Assembly (NCBI RefSeq): GCF_003290085.1
Contig: NZ_QMKJ01000003.1
Span: 1 to 64,000, forward strand
DNA: 64,000 nucleotides
DNA from: Aliidiomarina sp. B3213
GTDB lineage: Bacteria; Pseudomonadota; Gammaproteobacteria; Enterobacterales; Alteromonadaceae
Direction: 5' to 3'
Shown: one piece after another, positions 1-8,033 of the stretch
Position numbering within the stretch: the first letter of the stretch is position 1
How the letters are laid out: each line of letters opens with the position of its first letter
Translations under genes and position numbers: made by a program
Notes under the pieces: model-generated
Seen by the model: the letters and a program-made list of their open reading frames with translations, nothing else
Told to the model about the DNA's origin: nothing
Database searches by the model: none

Positions 1-73
1 GATATATTGTTAAAGAACGTTGCTTCTGCTCGAAGCGAGGTGCGCATTCTACACACCCATTTTTTTATGTCAA
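1..73 (-). promoter_or_regulatory. rRNA operon promoter and boxB/boxA antitermination leader (operon leaves window leftward)
   Basis: Read on the minus strand there is a perfect -35 TTGACA (68-73), a 16-bp spacer and a -10 TAGAAT (46-51), followed at once by a GCGC discriminator, the arrangement of stringently controlled stable-RNA promoters. Downstream lies a boxB-like hairpin (stem GCTTC/GAAGC, 22-36), then TTCTTTAACA (8-17), which matches the rrn boxA antitermination element (E. coli TGCTCTTTAACA). A-rich DNA upstream of the -35 could be an UP element. I infer that a 16S rRNA gene begins shortly beyond position 1; no rRNA sequence itself is in the window. Confidence 0.85.
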
Positions 74-328
74 CTCATTGATGAAAACTTTTTTCATTTT
101 TCTATGTTTGAAGTTCATTTTTAAGCAAAAGGTGGGTAGTTAAGTATGTATTTCACCTTGATCGGTTAAAAAAAGACCTAAACATCTTATTTTTGTTTCT
201 TTTCGCTCAATGTGAGTCTTTATTTAAGCATTAGCTTTTATTTTTTATGCTCAAGGCTTTGCCGCCACCACAATGAAACGCTAAGATAGCGATTGTTTTT
301 CAACAATTAGACTTATAAAGGTATTTTC
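74..328. other. intergenic region between rRNA promoter and RRM gene, with two leader hairpins
   Basis: This AT-rich stretch has no credible gene. Just before the RRM gene are two adjacent small inverted repeats: CGCTA/TAGCG with a 3-nt loop (279-291) and ATTGTT/AACAAT with a 4-nt loop (292-307). They end about 20 nt before the start codon, so they would sit in the 5' leader and could influence translation of the downstream mRNA. I could not assign a clear promoter for the RRM gene. Confidence 0.4.
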
Positions 329-802
329 ATGGAACAAGCTAGCAGCGCAACTCGTATTCTTATTGCCGCATTATTCGCTGTCGTTTTTACTTTAGTTAGC
401 CAACTTTTCCTAACATCTTCTGACTCCACTACAATAAGCATTATTGCTCTTGGTGCATTTTTAGGTGGTGCACTTGTGCCATTACTTGCGAACATTATTC
501 CAACCCGCAAGGCAAGCTCTAACTTTGATTCAGACCAAAGTGCAGGCGAAGGTACTACCCTATATGTGGGTAACCTACCTTTTAAAACTGACGAGAACGC
601 AGTTAAAGATGCGTTCGCTAAATATGGTGCAGTTCTTTCTGTAAGGCTAGTGAAAGACAGAAGAACGGGTCGTAAGAAAGGTTACGGTTTCGTTGAAATG
701 GAAGACGGAGCAGCTGAGAAGGCACTTTCTAAATTGAATGATAAAGAATTTGAAGGGCGCACTTTAAAGGTTCGTTTAGCTCATTCTGAACAATCTGAAT
801 AA
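329..802 (+). CDS. membrane-anchored RRM RNA-binding protein
   Basis: 157-residue protein with two predicted membrane helices (about 9-28 and 36-58), a short polar linker, and one RNA-recognition motif domain (about 76-150). The RRM has RNP2 LYVGNLPF at 78-85 and RNP1 KGYGFVEM at 117-124, including the aromatic residues that stack on RNA bases. RRM proteins are common in eukaryotes and occur as small proteins in cyanobacteria and some gammaproteobacteria; their bacterial roles are poorly defined. The topology implies an RRM held at the inner membrane, probably on the cytoplasmic face. It is transcribed away from the rRNA promoter at the left edge and ends at a strong terminator. RNA binding is secure by family; the target is unknown. 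Confidence 0.88.
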   Translation: MEQASSATRILIAALFAVVFTLVSQLFLTSSDSTTISIIALGAFLGGALVPLLANIIPTRKASSNFDSDQSAGEGTTLYVGNLPFKTDENAVKDAFAKYGAVLSVRLVKDRRTGRKKGYGFVEMEDGAAEKALSKLNDKEFEGRTLKVRLAHSEQSE

Positions 803-815
803 ACATATATAAAAG

Positions 816-850
816 AAAAGGGGTTACTTCGCGAGAGGTAACCCCTTTTT
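816..850. terminator. bidirectional rho-independent terminator
   Basis: 8-bp perfect stem GGGGTTAC (820-827) / GTAACCCC (838-845) with a T-run to the right and an A-run to the left. It can end both the RRM gene (+) and the subtilase gene (-), which converge here. Confidence 0.9.
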
Positions 851-867
851 TATTTTCTAGAGTTAAC

Positions 868-2667
868 TTAGAACTGAACTGTAACCTGCTCAGAACAAAC
901 AGACGTTCCAGCTTCACATACTTGGTAAGTTAAAGAACCACCACCACGCATGTTTGTGCTGTCTGTATATGCACCAGAATCATTCACTGTATCGATTAAT
1001 GCCCCATCTCTGAAAATATCGACCTGGGTAGTACTCGTGCCAGTCCAAGATAGTTCAGCCGTCCAGCGACCACGAACCTTACCACCTTGTCCTGCTAACT
1101 CGATGGAAGCACCACCGGTGTCACCACCGTTATCTCCGCCATCGCCACCGCCAGTATCACCACCAGCACAGCCATTTAAGGTTAGATAGTCGTATGCATC
1201 TTTCGCCTGAACCAGACCGGCGCCGTAACTATTGGCGGCACCTAAGTTTTCAGCGGTTGCTTTCAATGCATCTCTGATTTCGTTATTAGTACACTCTGGG
1301 AAATGACTCCAAACTAATGCTGCTACGCCCACCACATGTGGAGTAGCCATAGACGTGCCATTAAAGCTCGCATAATCACCCGCACCAAGAGTAACAGATG
1401 CGCTTTGCCCCAAAGAAGTTAAAGCACTTGCTCCGTCTACGTCACTAATTCCCACAGTAGGAATAGAAACATTAGTTGTACCCAATGTACCGCTTAACGC
1501 TCCTGCGACATTGTTATAGATAACGGCTGCAACACCGCCACCGGCTTCACAGGCTAGGGCTTTGTCAGCAAAGCTAATGTCACCGCGCTCTATCAAACAC
1601 ACTGCATCTTGAGCATTTGTACAAGTACTTGTACCCAAGCCACAATCAACTAAAGGTCCGGTCACGTCACCTTCAACTGAACCTTCCATGCCTAAAGCAG
1701 CAAATGTTGAGCCCCCTGCGGTAAAAGTAGATACCTGGCCCATTCCTCTTGGTACGGTAGATAGCACGTCTACACCAGGTCCAGATATTTCTACTTGATC
1801 ATTTCGCTGTGAAAAATCTGCTAATTGCTTGTTGCTATCAATAGCAGCTACAGACATTACCGCATCGTATGAAGCGGGATAAGAATAAGCTGTGGTGCCG
1901 TCGTTACCGGCAGCTGCAATACTCAAAACGCCCGCGTCGTTAAGTGCGCTAAACGCGTTTCTCTCGGTGTTACTCGCTCTTGATCCACCAAGACTCATAT
2001 TAATCACATTCGCACCATAGGCAGCGCACTGGTCTGCCGCGGCGATAAGTGATGATGAGTATGCCCAACCATTAGCATCAAATACTTTTACTATGTGAAG
2101 ATTGAGTTCTGCATTGGGAATTACACCCACGACACCTTCGCCATTCGACACTGCAGCAATGGTTCCTGCTACGTGTGTACCGTGGCCATTACCATCCACA
2201 TACCAGTCTCCAGACCCCGAGTCGTATTCACCCGTAACAAAGTTAGTTTGTAAATCTGGATGACCTAAGTCATAGCCCGAGTCGATAATGCAAACCTTAC
2301 GACCACTCGCTAATTGCGCAGTTACCTGGTCAGCTTGAACCAAGCTAATACCATAAGGTGCACCCGGCTCATATTCACTCATCGGCTCCCTCTTAACGTC
2401 TTCCTCAATAAAAAGAACGTTAGGATTATTGCGCAAGCCATTTAACGCTTGAGCGGGAACTTCAATTGCCATTGCATGATGCTGCTGTAGATCTACAACC
2501 TGGCGACCTCCAGCTCGCTCAACCGAGCGCATCACTGCTGCGTGACTACCTGGCTGAAAATTAACAATGACACGTTGATGGTCTGGATTAGCAGATACCG
2601 TAGGCATCATAGACATGCCAAGTGCTGCTCCACTGGTGAGTAACAGTGTTAGTTTTGAAAAAGACAT
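868..2667 (-). CDS. exported S8 (subtilisin-like) serine protease with PA insert
   Basis: 599-residue secreted subtilase. Order: signal peptide (1-26, ending TVSA), an I9-type inhibitor propeptide (about 30-95), then the S8 catalytic domain with Asp129 (IDSG), His162 (GHGTHVAG), oxyanion Asn255 (AAGN) and Ser439 (NGTSMATPH). A protease-associated domain (about 325-425) is inserted between Asn and Ser, as in many marine subtilases. After a Gly/Asp-rich linker (about 500-520) comes a beta-rich, fibronectin-III-like C-terminal domain with a Cys pair, probably for substrate or surface binding. All catalytic residues are present, so it should be active. Expected role: extracellular protein digestion. 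It converges with the RRM gene and shares its terminator. Confidence 0.95.
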   Translation of the reverse strand: MSFSKLTLLLTSGAALGMSMMPTVSANPDHQRVIVNFQPGSHAAVMRSVERAGGRQVVDLQQHHAMAIEVPAQALNGLRNNPNVLFIEEDVKREPMSEYEPGAPYGISLVQADQVTAQLASGRKVCIIDSGYDLGHPDLQTNFVTGEYDSGSGDWYVDGNGHGTHVAGTIAAVSNGEGVVGVIPNAELNLHIVKVFDANGWAYSSSLIAAADQCAAYGANVINMSLGGSRASNTERNAFSALNDAGVLSIAAAGNDGTTAYSYPASYDAVMSVAAIDSNKQLADFSQRNDQVEISGPGVDVLSTVPRGMGQVSTFTAGGSTFAALGMEGSVEGDVTGPLVDCGLGTSTCTNAQDAVCLIERGDISFADKALACEAGGGVAAVIYNNVAGALSGTLGTTNVSIPTVGISDVDGASALTSLGQSASVTLGAGDYASFNGTSMATPHVVGVAALVWSHFPECTNNEIRDALKATAENLGAANSYGAGLVQAKDAYDYLTLNGCAGGDTGGGDGGDNGGDTGGASIELAGQGGKVRGRWTAELSWTGTSTTQVDIFRDGALIDTVNDSGAYTDSTNMRGGGSLTYQVCEAGTSVCSEQVTVQF

Positions 2668-2907
2668 ATATAAGAATTACCTTGATTTATTATTTTAAGT
2701 AGCTTCCGATGCAAGGTATGGATTCACTTCCATTGCCATAACTTAATTATTAATGTTTTATTGACAAGTCATAACAAGTGCATAGATCTATCGCACTTTT
2801 TTCAGCACTTCAACCCACTTTACAAACAACTTAACGCAGCCGTGCTTTGTAATAAGCTTCGAGTTACAATACGCGCCTTTAAATTTGCGGCGCCAAGGAA
2901 ATTATTC

Positions 2908-3990
2908 ATGTCTGAGTCTTACCAAACTCAACTCGAAAACAAAAAACAGCTTTTTACCGAGAAGTTGGCGCCCTTTTATACCTCTTCAATAGACGTGTTT
3001 GCCTCCCCCGAGCAACACTACCGTATGAGAGCCGAATTTCGAGTATGGCATGATGGGGACGACTTGTATTACGTGATGTTCCACCCCGGTACTCGGGATA
3101 AATATAGGGTCGACCAGTTTCCTGCTGCAGGGGAGCTTATAAACAGCTTAATGCCGGAAATATTAGATTACGTAAAAAATAGGGAAATTTTAAGAAACCG
3201 CCTGTTTCAGGTCGACTTCTTAACCACAACCTCTAATCAGGCTGTTATTTCTTTGCTTTACCATAGACAGCTCGACGAGACATGGCAGAACGAAGTACTA
3301 GGTCTAAAAGGCCACCTAAGCCAGTTTTGTGCCGTGAACATTATCGGTAGAGCACGTAAGCAGAAAATCTGTCTAGATACAGACGCAGTGATCGAAAAGC
3401 TCTCCGTCGCCGGAAAAGACTATTTATTTGAACAAGTAGAAAATAGCTTTACTCAGCCTAATGCCGCGATCAACGTTAAAATGTTGGAATGGGCGCAAAG
3501 AGAAACTAGTGGATTAGAAGGTGACTTATTAGAACTTTATTGCGGCAATGGTAATTTCAGTCTTCCACTAGCGAGCAACTTTAAGCGCGTATTAGGAACA
3601 GAGATTTCGAGAACATCGGTAAAATCAGCGCAAACGAACATCGCACTGAATAAAATTGAAAACGTGAAAATAGCGAGAATGTCAGCGGAAGATTTTGCTT
3701 TAGCAATTGCCGGTAAATTAGACTCTCGAAGAGCAGATGATCTTGAACTTGAGACCTATGACTTTTCAACCGTACTGGTTGATCCTCCACGAGCAGGGCT
3801 AGACAGTGATGCTCTTGAGCAAATTCAACCCTACCAACACATTATATACATCAGTTGTAATCCAGAAACGTTGGTAGAGAACCTATCTAAACTGTGCCAA
3901 ACCCATCATGTAGTAGCCGCAGCTCTATTCGATCAGTTCCCGTTTACACACCATATGGAGTCTGGCGTACACCTTGTTCGAAAGGATTAA
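2908..3990 (+). CDS. trmA: tRNA (uracil-5-)-methyltransferase TrmA
   Basis: 360 residues, the usual TrmA length (366 in E. coli). It makes m5U54 in the T-loop of tRNAs using SAM. The SAM-binding motif LELYCGNGNFSLPL is at 208-221, DPPRAGLD at 292-299, the catalytic nucleophile is Cys317 (ISCNPETL) and the general base Glu351 (HHMESG). Unlike RumA there is no N-terminal 4Fe-4S TRAM region. I chose the ATG at 2908, preceded by AAGGAA, because the longer open frame back to TTG 2761 has no homologous sequence. That TTGACA at 2761 may instead be a -35 box, although the matching -10 is poor. Its stop directly abuts the stop of the convergent MerC-like gene. Confidence 0.95.
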   Translation: MSESYQTQLENKKQLFTEKLAPFYTSSIDVFASPEQHYRMRAEFRVWHDGDDLYYVMFHPGTRDKYRVDQFPAAGELINSLMPEILDYVKNREILRNRLFQVDFLTTTSNQAVISLLYHRQLDETWQNEVLGLKGHLSQFCAVNIIGRARKQKICLDTDAVIEKLSVAGKDYLFEQVENSFTQPNAAINVKMLEWAQRETSGLEGDLLELYCGNGNFSLPLASNFKRVLGTEISRTSVKSAQTNIALNKIENVKIARMSAEDFALAIAGKLDSRRADDLELETYDFSTVLVDPPRAGLDSDALEQIQPYQHIIYISCNPETLVENLSKLCQTHHVVAAALFDQFPFTHHMESGVHLVRKD

Positions 3991-4428
3991 TTAAGAAGAT
4001 ACCTTAGCGGGGCTTTCGACAGCATGCTCTACGGCTTGTTGTTCATCAACCTCTTCACACGGCACGTGGTTTTTCGCACGGCATAAATACAAGTTCAATG
4101 AATGCGCACCGATTAAAAGCGAGGAGGCTATAACAATAACAATCTGCTCCCATGGTGCATGAAGGTCGTGCTTTGCGATAAATAAGGCTATTCCAGCAAT
4201 CAACATAAGTAGTGGGATAAAACTACCATGGTGCTTTAGTCCCATAACAACCGCTGAACCACCAATAATTGCGCTCAAAGAAAGGACCAACATCTCAACC
4301 CAAAACAACCCCATAAACGCCAGCCCCATTAAACTAAGGGTAGGAAGAATTACGGGTACGAGTAAGCAATGAATCGCACACAAGATTGCGACCCAAATAC
4401 CAGCTTTATCGAATGTTTTATGTTGCAT
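3991..4428 (-). CDS. MerC-domain membrane protein, probably zinc-related
   Basis: 145 residues, four predicted membrane helices, with a Cys-Ala-Ile-His-Cys motif in helix 1 (Cys17, His20, Cys21) typical of the MerC family, and a polar tail with CRAKNHVPC after the last helix. MerC was defined as a mercury transporter, but chromosomal homologues in marine gammaproteobacteria occur without other mer genes, as here. The ATG at 4428 has a GAGAGG ribosome site. A near-perfect Zur-type palindrome lies 17-33 nt upstream, so I infer zinc-dependent repression and a role in zinc or other metal uptake rather than mercury resistance. Family assignment is firm; substrate is inferred. Confidence 0.85.
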   Translation of the reverse strand: MQHKTFDKAGIWVAILCAIHCLLVPVILPTLSLMGLAFMGLFWVEMLVLSLSAIIGGSAVVMGLKHHGSFIPLLMLIAGIALFIAKHDLHAPWEQIVIVIASSLLIGAHSLNLYLCRAKNHVPCEEVDEQQAVEHAVESPAKVSS

Positions 4429-4444
4429 ATGAACCTCTCAACTA

Positions 4445-4461
4445 ATGTTACAGTATAACAT
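4445..4461 (-). promoter_or_regulatory. probable Zur operator
   Basis: The 17-bp ATGTTACAGTATAACAT is a palindrome with 7 of 8 arm positions matching around a central G. It closely fits the gammaproteobacterial Zur box (core GTTATANTATAAC). It lies 17-33 bp upstream of the MerC-like start codon and would overlap that gene's promoter. Call rests on consensus similarity only. Confidence 0.7.
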
Positions 4462-4496
4462 ACCAAAGAGAGGGATGGCTAACCCGATTACAATAT

Positions 4497-5471
4497 TTAG
4501 GCTGAATCAGTTGTAAAGGTTAGAACTTCTTTTATATGCTTCGCCCCTAACTTAAGCATCAGTAAGCGGTCGACGCCCATCGCTACGCCAGCGCAGGCAG
4601 GCAAGCCCGACTCCAACGCAGCTAAAAATCGCTCATCAATTGGAACTTCTGGTAATCCCATAGAGCCTCGCTGCGTGTTGTCTTTCTCAAACCTAGCTCG
4701 TTGTTCAATTGGGTCTTGCAGTTCCCAATAGCCATTCGCGAGCTCTAGCCCACCATAGAAAAGTTCAAACCGATGCGCTGTTCGGTCATCTTGTTCGCAG
4801 CGCTTTGCGAGAGAAGCCTGTTCAGCAGGAAAGTGATAAACAAAGGTAAGTTGTTCTCTATCTAGTGAAGGTTCAACCACACAACTCATGAGTAAATCGA
4901 GCAGAGCGGCTCTATCTCCTTTAACAACCTCACAATCAATACCCTTCTGCATTAAAGAAGCCTCAAGCTCCTGAGCATTAGCAGCCAGTGGATCAACTTG
5001 CGCATAACGGATAAATGCGTCTTGGTAGGTTAAGTATTGTGAAGCGACATCGGGAAATATCTCACGCATAAGGAGCTCTATTTCTGCCATCAGTTCCACA
5101 TCCGTGAAGCCTAGGCGATACCACTCCAGCATAGAGAATTCGACATTATGACGAGAACTAATCTCGTCATTTCGAAACACTTTGGATATTTGAAAGCAGT
5201 CTCCTATGCCTGCGCAAAGCAATCGCTTCATTGCGTATTCAGGAGAAGTTTGTAAATAAAGTTTATGCAGCCCCTTAAACTGACCAGACTCTGCATGTAC
5301 TTGCATATTGGCGATATGAGGTTCAGTTACACCGCTAGCTGCCAATATCGGCGTTTCAACTTCAACAACATCACGCTCTAAGAAAAAAGCTCGAATCTGC
5401 TGTTGAAGAGCAGACCGAGCTTTTATATTTTCGAGTGCAGCACTAGGCTGCCAAGATTTAGATTCGATCAT
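4497..5471 (-). CDS. epmA: EF-P--(R)-beta-lysine ligase EpmA
   Basis: 324 residues; a class II lysyl-tRNA-synthetase-like enzyme without the anticodon-binding domain. It adenylates (R)-beta-lysine and attaches it to Lys34 of elongation factor P. Class II motif 2 ([20 protein letters not shown]) and motif 3 ([12 protein letters not shown], near the C-terminus) are visible. Its ATG overlaps the efp stop in a TCAT/ATGA junction (5468-5471), so the two are translationally coupled in one operon: efp then epmA. The aminomutase epmB is divergent next door, giving the core modification pathway in one place. Confidence 0.97.
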   Translation of the reverse strand: MIESKSWQPSAALENIKARSALQQQIRAFFLERDVVEVETPILAASGVTEPHIANMQVHAESGQFKGLHKLYLQTSPEYAMKRLLCAGIGDCFQISKVFRNDEISSRHNVEFSMLEWYRLGFTDVELMAEIELLMREIFPDVASQYLTYQDAFIRYAQVDPLAANAQELEASLMQKGIDCEVVKGDRAALLDLLMSCVVEPSLDREQLTFVYHFPAEQASLAKRCEQDDRTAHRFELFYGGLELANGYWELQDPIEQRARFEKDNTQRGSMGLPEVPIDERFLAALESGLPACAGVAMGVDRLLMLKLGAKHIKEVLTFTTDSA

Positions 5472-6037
5472 TTCTGAACGCGAGAAACATACTCTCCGGT
5501 GCGCGTATCAACCTTAATCACTTCACCCGTTTGCACGAACAAAGGTACACGAACCACAGCGCCAGTAGATAGCGTTGCAGGCTTCCCGCCAGTACCGGCT
5601 GTATCACCTTTCAAACCAGGATCTGTTTCCGTGATTTCAAGTTCTACAAAGTTTGGTGGTGTTACTGTGATTGGCTTACCGTTCCAAAGCATAAGCGTAC
5701 AAGTATCTTGCTCAACCAACCACTTTTCGCTATCACCTACAGCCGCTTCGTCTGCCGCTAACTGCTCGAACGTTTCATTATTCATGAAGTGCCAGAATTC
5801 GCCGTCGTTATACAAGTAGTCTAATTCCACTTCCATCACGTCCGCGGCTTCAACTGAATCGCCTGACTTAAACGTTTTCTCAACCACTTTACCGCTTAAC
5901 AGTTTTCTAATCTTCACACGGTTAAATGCTTGGCCTTTACCTGGCTTGACCATTTCATTCTCGATGATCGAGCATGGCTCGCCGTCGAGCATGATTTTCA
6001 GACCACCTTTAAATTCACTTGTGCTGTAACTTGCCAT
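5468..6037 (-). CDS. efp: translation elongation factor P
   Basis: 189 residues, three-domain EF-P that relieves ribosome stalling at polyproline stretches. The modified lysine is Lys34 in KPGKGQAF, followed by conserved [10 protein letters not shown] in domain II and the [17 protein letters not shown] stretch in domain III. I start at ATG 6037 (protein MASYST...), which matches the family and has an AGAGGA site; an ATG five codons upstream is less likely. Coupled to epmA by a 4-nt overlap. The gap to divergent epmB (6038-6138) must hold promoters for both directions. Confidence 0.97.
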   Translation of the reverse strand: MASYSTSEFKGGLKIMLDGEPCSIIENEMVKPGKGQAFNRVKIRKLLSGKVVEKTFKSGDSVEAADVMEVELDYLYNDGEFWHFMNNETFEQLAADEAAVGDSEKWLVEQDTCTLMLWNGKPITVTPPNFVELEITETDPGLKGDTAGTGGKPATLSTGAVVRVPLFVQTGEVIKVDTRTGEYVSRVQK

Positions 6038-6138
6038 ATGTTCCTCTTTCATCCTTAGGCAATTTTGGCGCTAATAATAAACCAAATATAAAGAGATTTC
6101 AGGTAAAATAGCGCGCACCATGCATAGTTTTTCGGAAT

Positions 6139-7143
6139 ATGGCTTCTTCATTACAAGTACGCCCTCAATGGCAACAAGAAATAGCGAGCAGCATTACCTC
6201 TCCTGAAGAGTTAGGTCGGGTTCTTAATCTAGATGAGTCCTGGATTCGCCATAACGCACCTGCAAAATCATTATTTCCCTTGCGCGTGCCGAAACCATTT
6301 GTCGCTCTCATGGGTCAAGGCAATCCGAACGACCCACTACTTAAGCAAGTTATGACTTCAGCCGACGAGTTTCAACAACACCCAGACTTTGTACGAGACC
6401 CGTTACTTGAACAGCAACTTGAAGGCCCCTCAAGCTTGTTACATAAGTACAAATCTAGAGTCCTTATTATTTTCAGAGGTGGCTGTGCAGTAAATTGTAG
6501 ATACTGTTTTAGACGTCACTTTCCCTATGAAGAGAATCATTTCGGCAGAGAGCAAAAAGAGCAATCTCTCGAATATATTCGCAAAAACGTTGAAATCAAC
6601 GAGGTTATTCTTAGTGGCGGCGATCCTCTTATGGCCTCAGATCAACAAATAGAAGATTTTGTTCGTGCGCTTGAGTCCATTGACCACATAAAACGCATAA
6701 GAATCCACTCGCGACTACCTATAGTTATTCCAAGTCGACTCACAAACAGCTTAGCCAAAGTGCTCGAATCAAGTCGCTTAAAAAGCATTTTAGTTCTTCA
6801 CGCCAATCACCCGAATGAATTAAGCGAAGAACTCAAGAAACGCCTCTCGATCTGGCAAGAGCATGGCATTCTCTTGCTCAATCAATCTGTTCTGTTGAAA
6901 GGGATTAATGACGACACTGAAACACTCGTAGCTCTCAGTGAAAAGTTATTCGATTGGCAGGTTTTACCCTACTACTTGCATTTATTAGATAAAGTGGAGG
7001 GAGCGAGTCACTTCAATGTTGAAGTACAAAAAGCACAGGAAATTTATCAACAACTCTTGGTAGAACTGCCAGGGTTTCTTGTACCTAAGTTAGTGCAGGA
7101 AGTAGGCGGAGAGCTTAGTAAAACTCCGATCTCCGCCTTTTAG
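6139..7143 (+). CDS. epmB: EF-P beta-lysylation protein EpmB (lysine 2,3-aminomutase)
   Basis: 334-residue radical-SAM, PLP-dependent aminomutase that converts (S)-alpha-lysine to (R)-beta-lysine for EpmA. The 4Fe-4S cluster motif CxxxCxxC is Cys116, Cys120, Cys123 (GGCAVNCRYCFRR). The PLP lysine is expected at Lys328 in the C-terminal GELSKTP. Divergent from efp-epmA. Its stop lies only a few bases from the convergent DUF3016 gene. EpmC, the optional hydroxylase, is not in the window. Confidence 0.96.
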   Translation: MASSLQVRPQWQQEIASSITSPEELGRVLNLDESWIRHNAPAKSLFPLRVPKPFVALMGQGNPNDPLLKQVMTSADEFQQHPDFVRDPLLEQQLEGPSSLLHKYKSRVLIIFRGGCAVNCRYCFRRHFPYEENHFGREQKEQSLEYIRKNVEINEVILSGGDPLMASDQQIEDFVRALESIDHIKRIRIHSRLPIVIPSRLTNSLAKVLESSRLKSILVLHANHPNELSEELKKRLSIWQEHGILLLNQSVLLKGINDDTETLVALSEKLFDWQVLPYYLHLLDKVEGASHFNVEVQKAQEIYQQLLVELPGFLVPKLVQEVGGELSKTPISAF

Positions 7144-7148
7144 TTCGA

Positions 7149-7676
7149 CTATTCTTGGCTTAAGAACTGCTGCGCAAACCAACGGTTTAGCATATTGAGT
7201 TCTGCACTCACGTATTCATCACGTGAGGAAATCCGAGGAAATCGAGATCTCCCTTCGGTGCGGATTGCCCGCCCTTCAATTTCAACGCCTTGCTCTGATG
7301 ATACAACAGTTCCGTCAGCAGAAACGCGCTCGAAGTCTATCGTCATCACAGGAAACTCATTCATCATAGCTTTGCGCTCGAACTCCCTTGCATTGAAACC
7401 TTGATTTGCCAGCATGGTGCCAGCCATGTCGTAATCGGTTACAGTAATTTTCAATTCTTCACCATCAGCAAGGTGCATTTCTGCAAGCCTGTCGATATGG
7501 CGAGCAATTCTTGAAAAGCGAACCTGTAACTCTTCATTGTCTGGGTCGATTTGCGCTAAACGAACGTCTTCATAGTTTTCTGGTGAGGACCATGTAACAG
7601 AAGCCTCACCTGCAAACGTTACTGGCGAAATACCAATACCTAACGCAAGAATTAAAGTGACTTTTAGAAATTTCAT
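7149..7676 (-). CDS. exported DUF3016 protein (copy A)
   Basis: 175 residues with a signal peptide (1-22, ending TFA). The mature start AGEASVTWSSPENYEDVR is shared almost word for word with a second copy at 8034-8537, and both have the ITVTDYDMAG-type strand and an acidic/aromatic C-terminus. This is the DUF3016 family, periplasmic proteins of unknown function common in Alteromonadales and relatives. The ribosome site GGGAGG is strong. It is last in a minus-strand trio (copy B, YjfB-like peptide, copy A), separated from the middle gene by a GC-rich hairpin. Confidence 0.85.
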   Translation of the reverse strand: MKFLKVTLILALGIGISPVTFAGEASVTWSSPENYEDVRLAQIDPDNEELQVRFSRIARHIDRLAEMHLADGEELKITVTDYDMAGTMLANQGFNAREFERKAMMNEFPVMTIDFERVSADGTVVSSEQGVEIEGRAIRTEGRSRFPRISSRDEYVSAELNMLNRWFAQQFLSQE

Positions 7677-7723
7677 GAGAACCTCCCATTGTTTAAGTTT
7701 ACGGGAGACTGGAGAGAAGATAT

Positions 7724-7750
7724 GGCGCCTGCGGAATTCCGCAGGGCGCC
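7724..7750 (-). terminator. strong GC-rich hairpin, possible terminator or mRNA stabiliser
   Basis: Long inverted repeat: GGCGCC-TGCGGAAT on the left and ATTCCGCA-GGGCGCC on the right, interrupted by one extra G. It lies just downstream of the YjfB-like gene in the minus direction. The following bases are only moderately T-rich, so it may be a weak terminator or a processing/stabilising element that sets different levels for the genes on either side. Confidence 0.55.
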
Positions 7751-7764
7751 CACCAAACTAAAGC

Positions 7765-7947
7765 TTATGCTGTAGTGTTGATGTTGTTTCCTACGGCAGC
7801 CCCCGGAGTCGAGTTCTGCTTTGGTGCCGACTGAGCCGCAGAATCAAGAAGTTGAAGCGTTGCCGCACCTTCTTGTTTTTGCTGATTCTTCGCCAACTTA
7901 AGCGAAACCAACTCGAGCTGTTGTGGACCTTGCGATGCAATTTCCAT
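7765..7947 (-). CDS. small YjfB-like putative motility peptide
   Basis: 60 residues, no signal peptide or membrane helix. N-terminal MEIAS, a central amphipathic Lys/Gln-rich helix (LVSLKLAKNQQKQEGAATLQLL) and a Pro/Ser tail ending in GNNINTTA. This layout resembles the YjfB family (PF14070, labelled putative motility protein), whose members begin MDI and end G-x-x-I-D/N. The resemblance is by pattern, not search. It has a strong AAAGGAGG site, which argues it is a real expressed gene. It sits between the two DUF3016 genes in the same direction. Confidence 0.65.
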   Translation of the reverse strand: MEIASQGPQQLELVSLKLAKNQQKQEGAATLQLLDSAAQSAPKQNSTPGAAVGNNINTTA

Positions 7948-8033
7948 TTTGGCCTCCTTTTACTGCCTAAATTTGCGCGACGAAACACGCCGCATCCATG
8001 CTATCGACCGTAAAACCCACAACTTTAGAAAAT

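Noticed and set aside
950-1189. Pro/Ser-rich open frame antisense to the first subtilase
   Set aside because: It is the reverse complement of the Gly/Asp linker and has no start context.
2761-2788. TTGACA upstream of trmA as a promoter
   Set aside because: The -35 is perfect but the best -10 (TAGATC at 16 bp) is poor, so it is left as a comment in the trmA entry.
7791-7988. Arg-rich open frame overlapping the YjfB-like gene
   Set aside because: No ribosome site; the overlapping 60-residue frame has a strong one and a family-like pattern.
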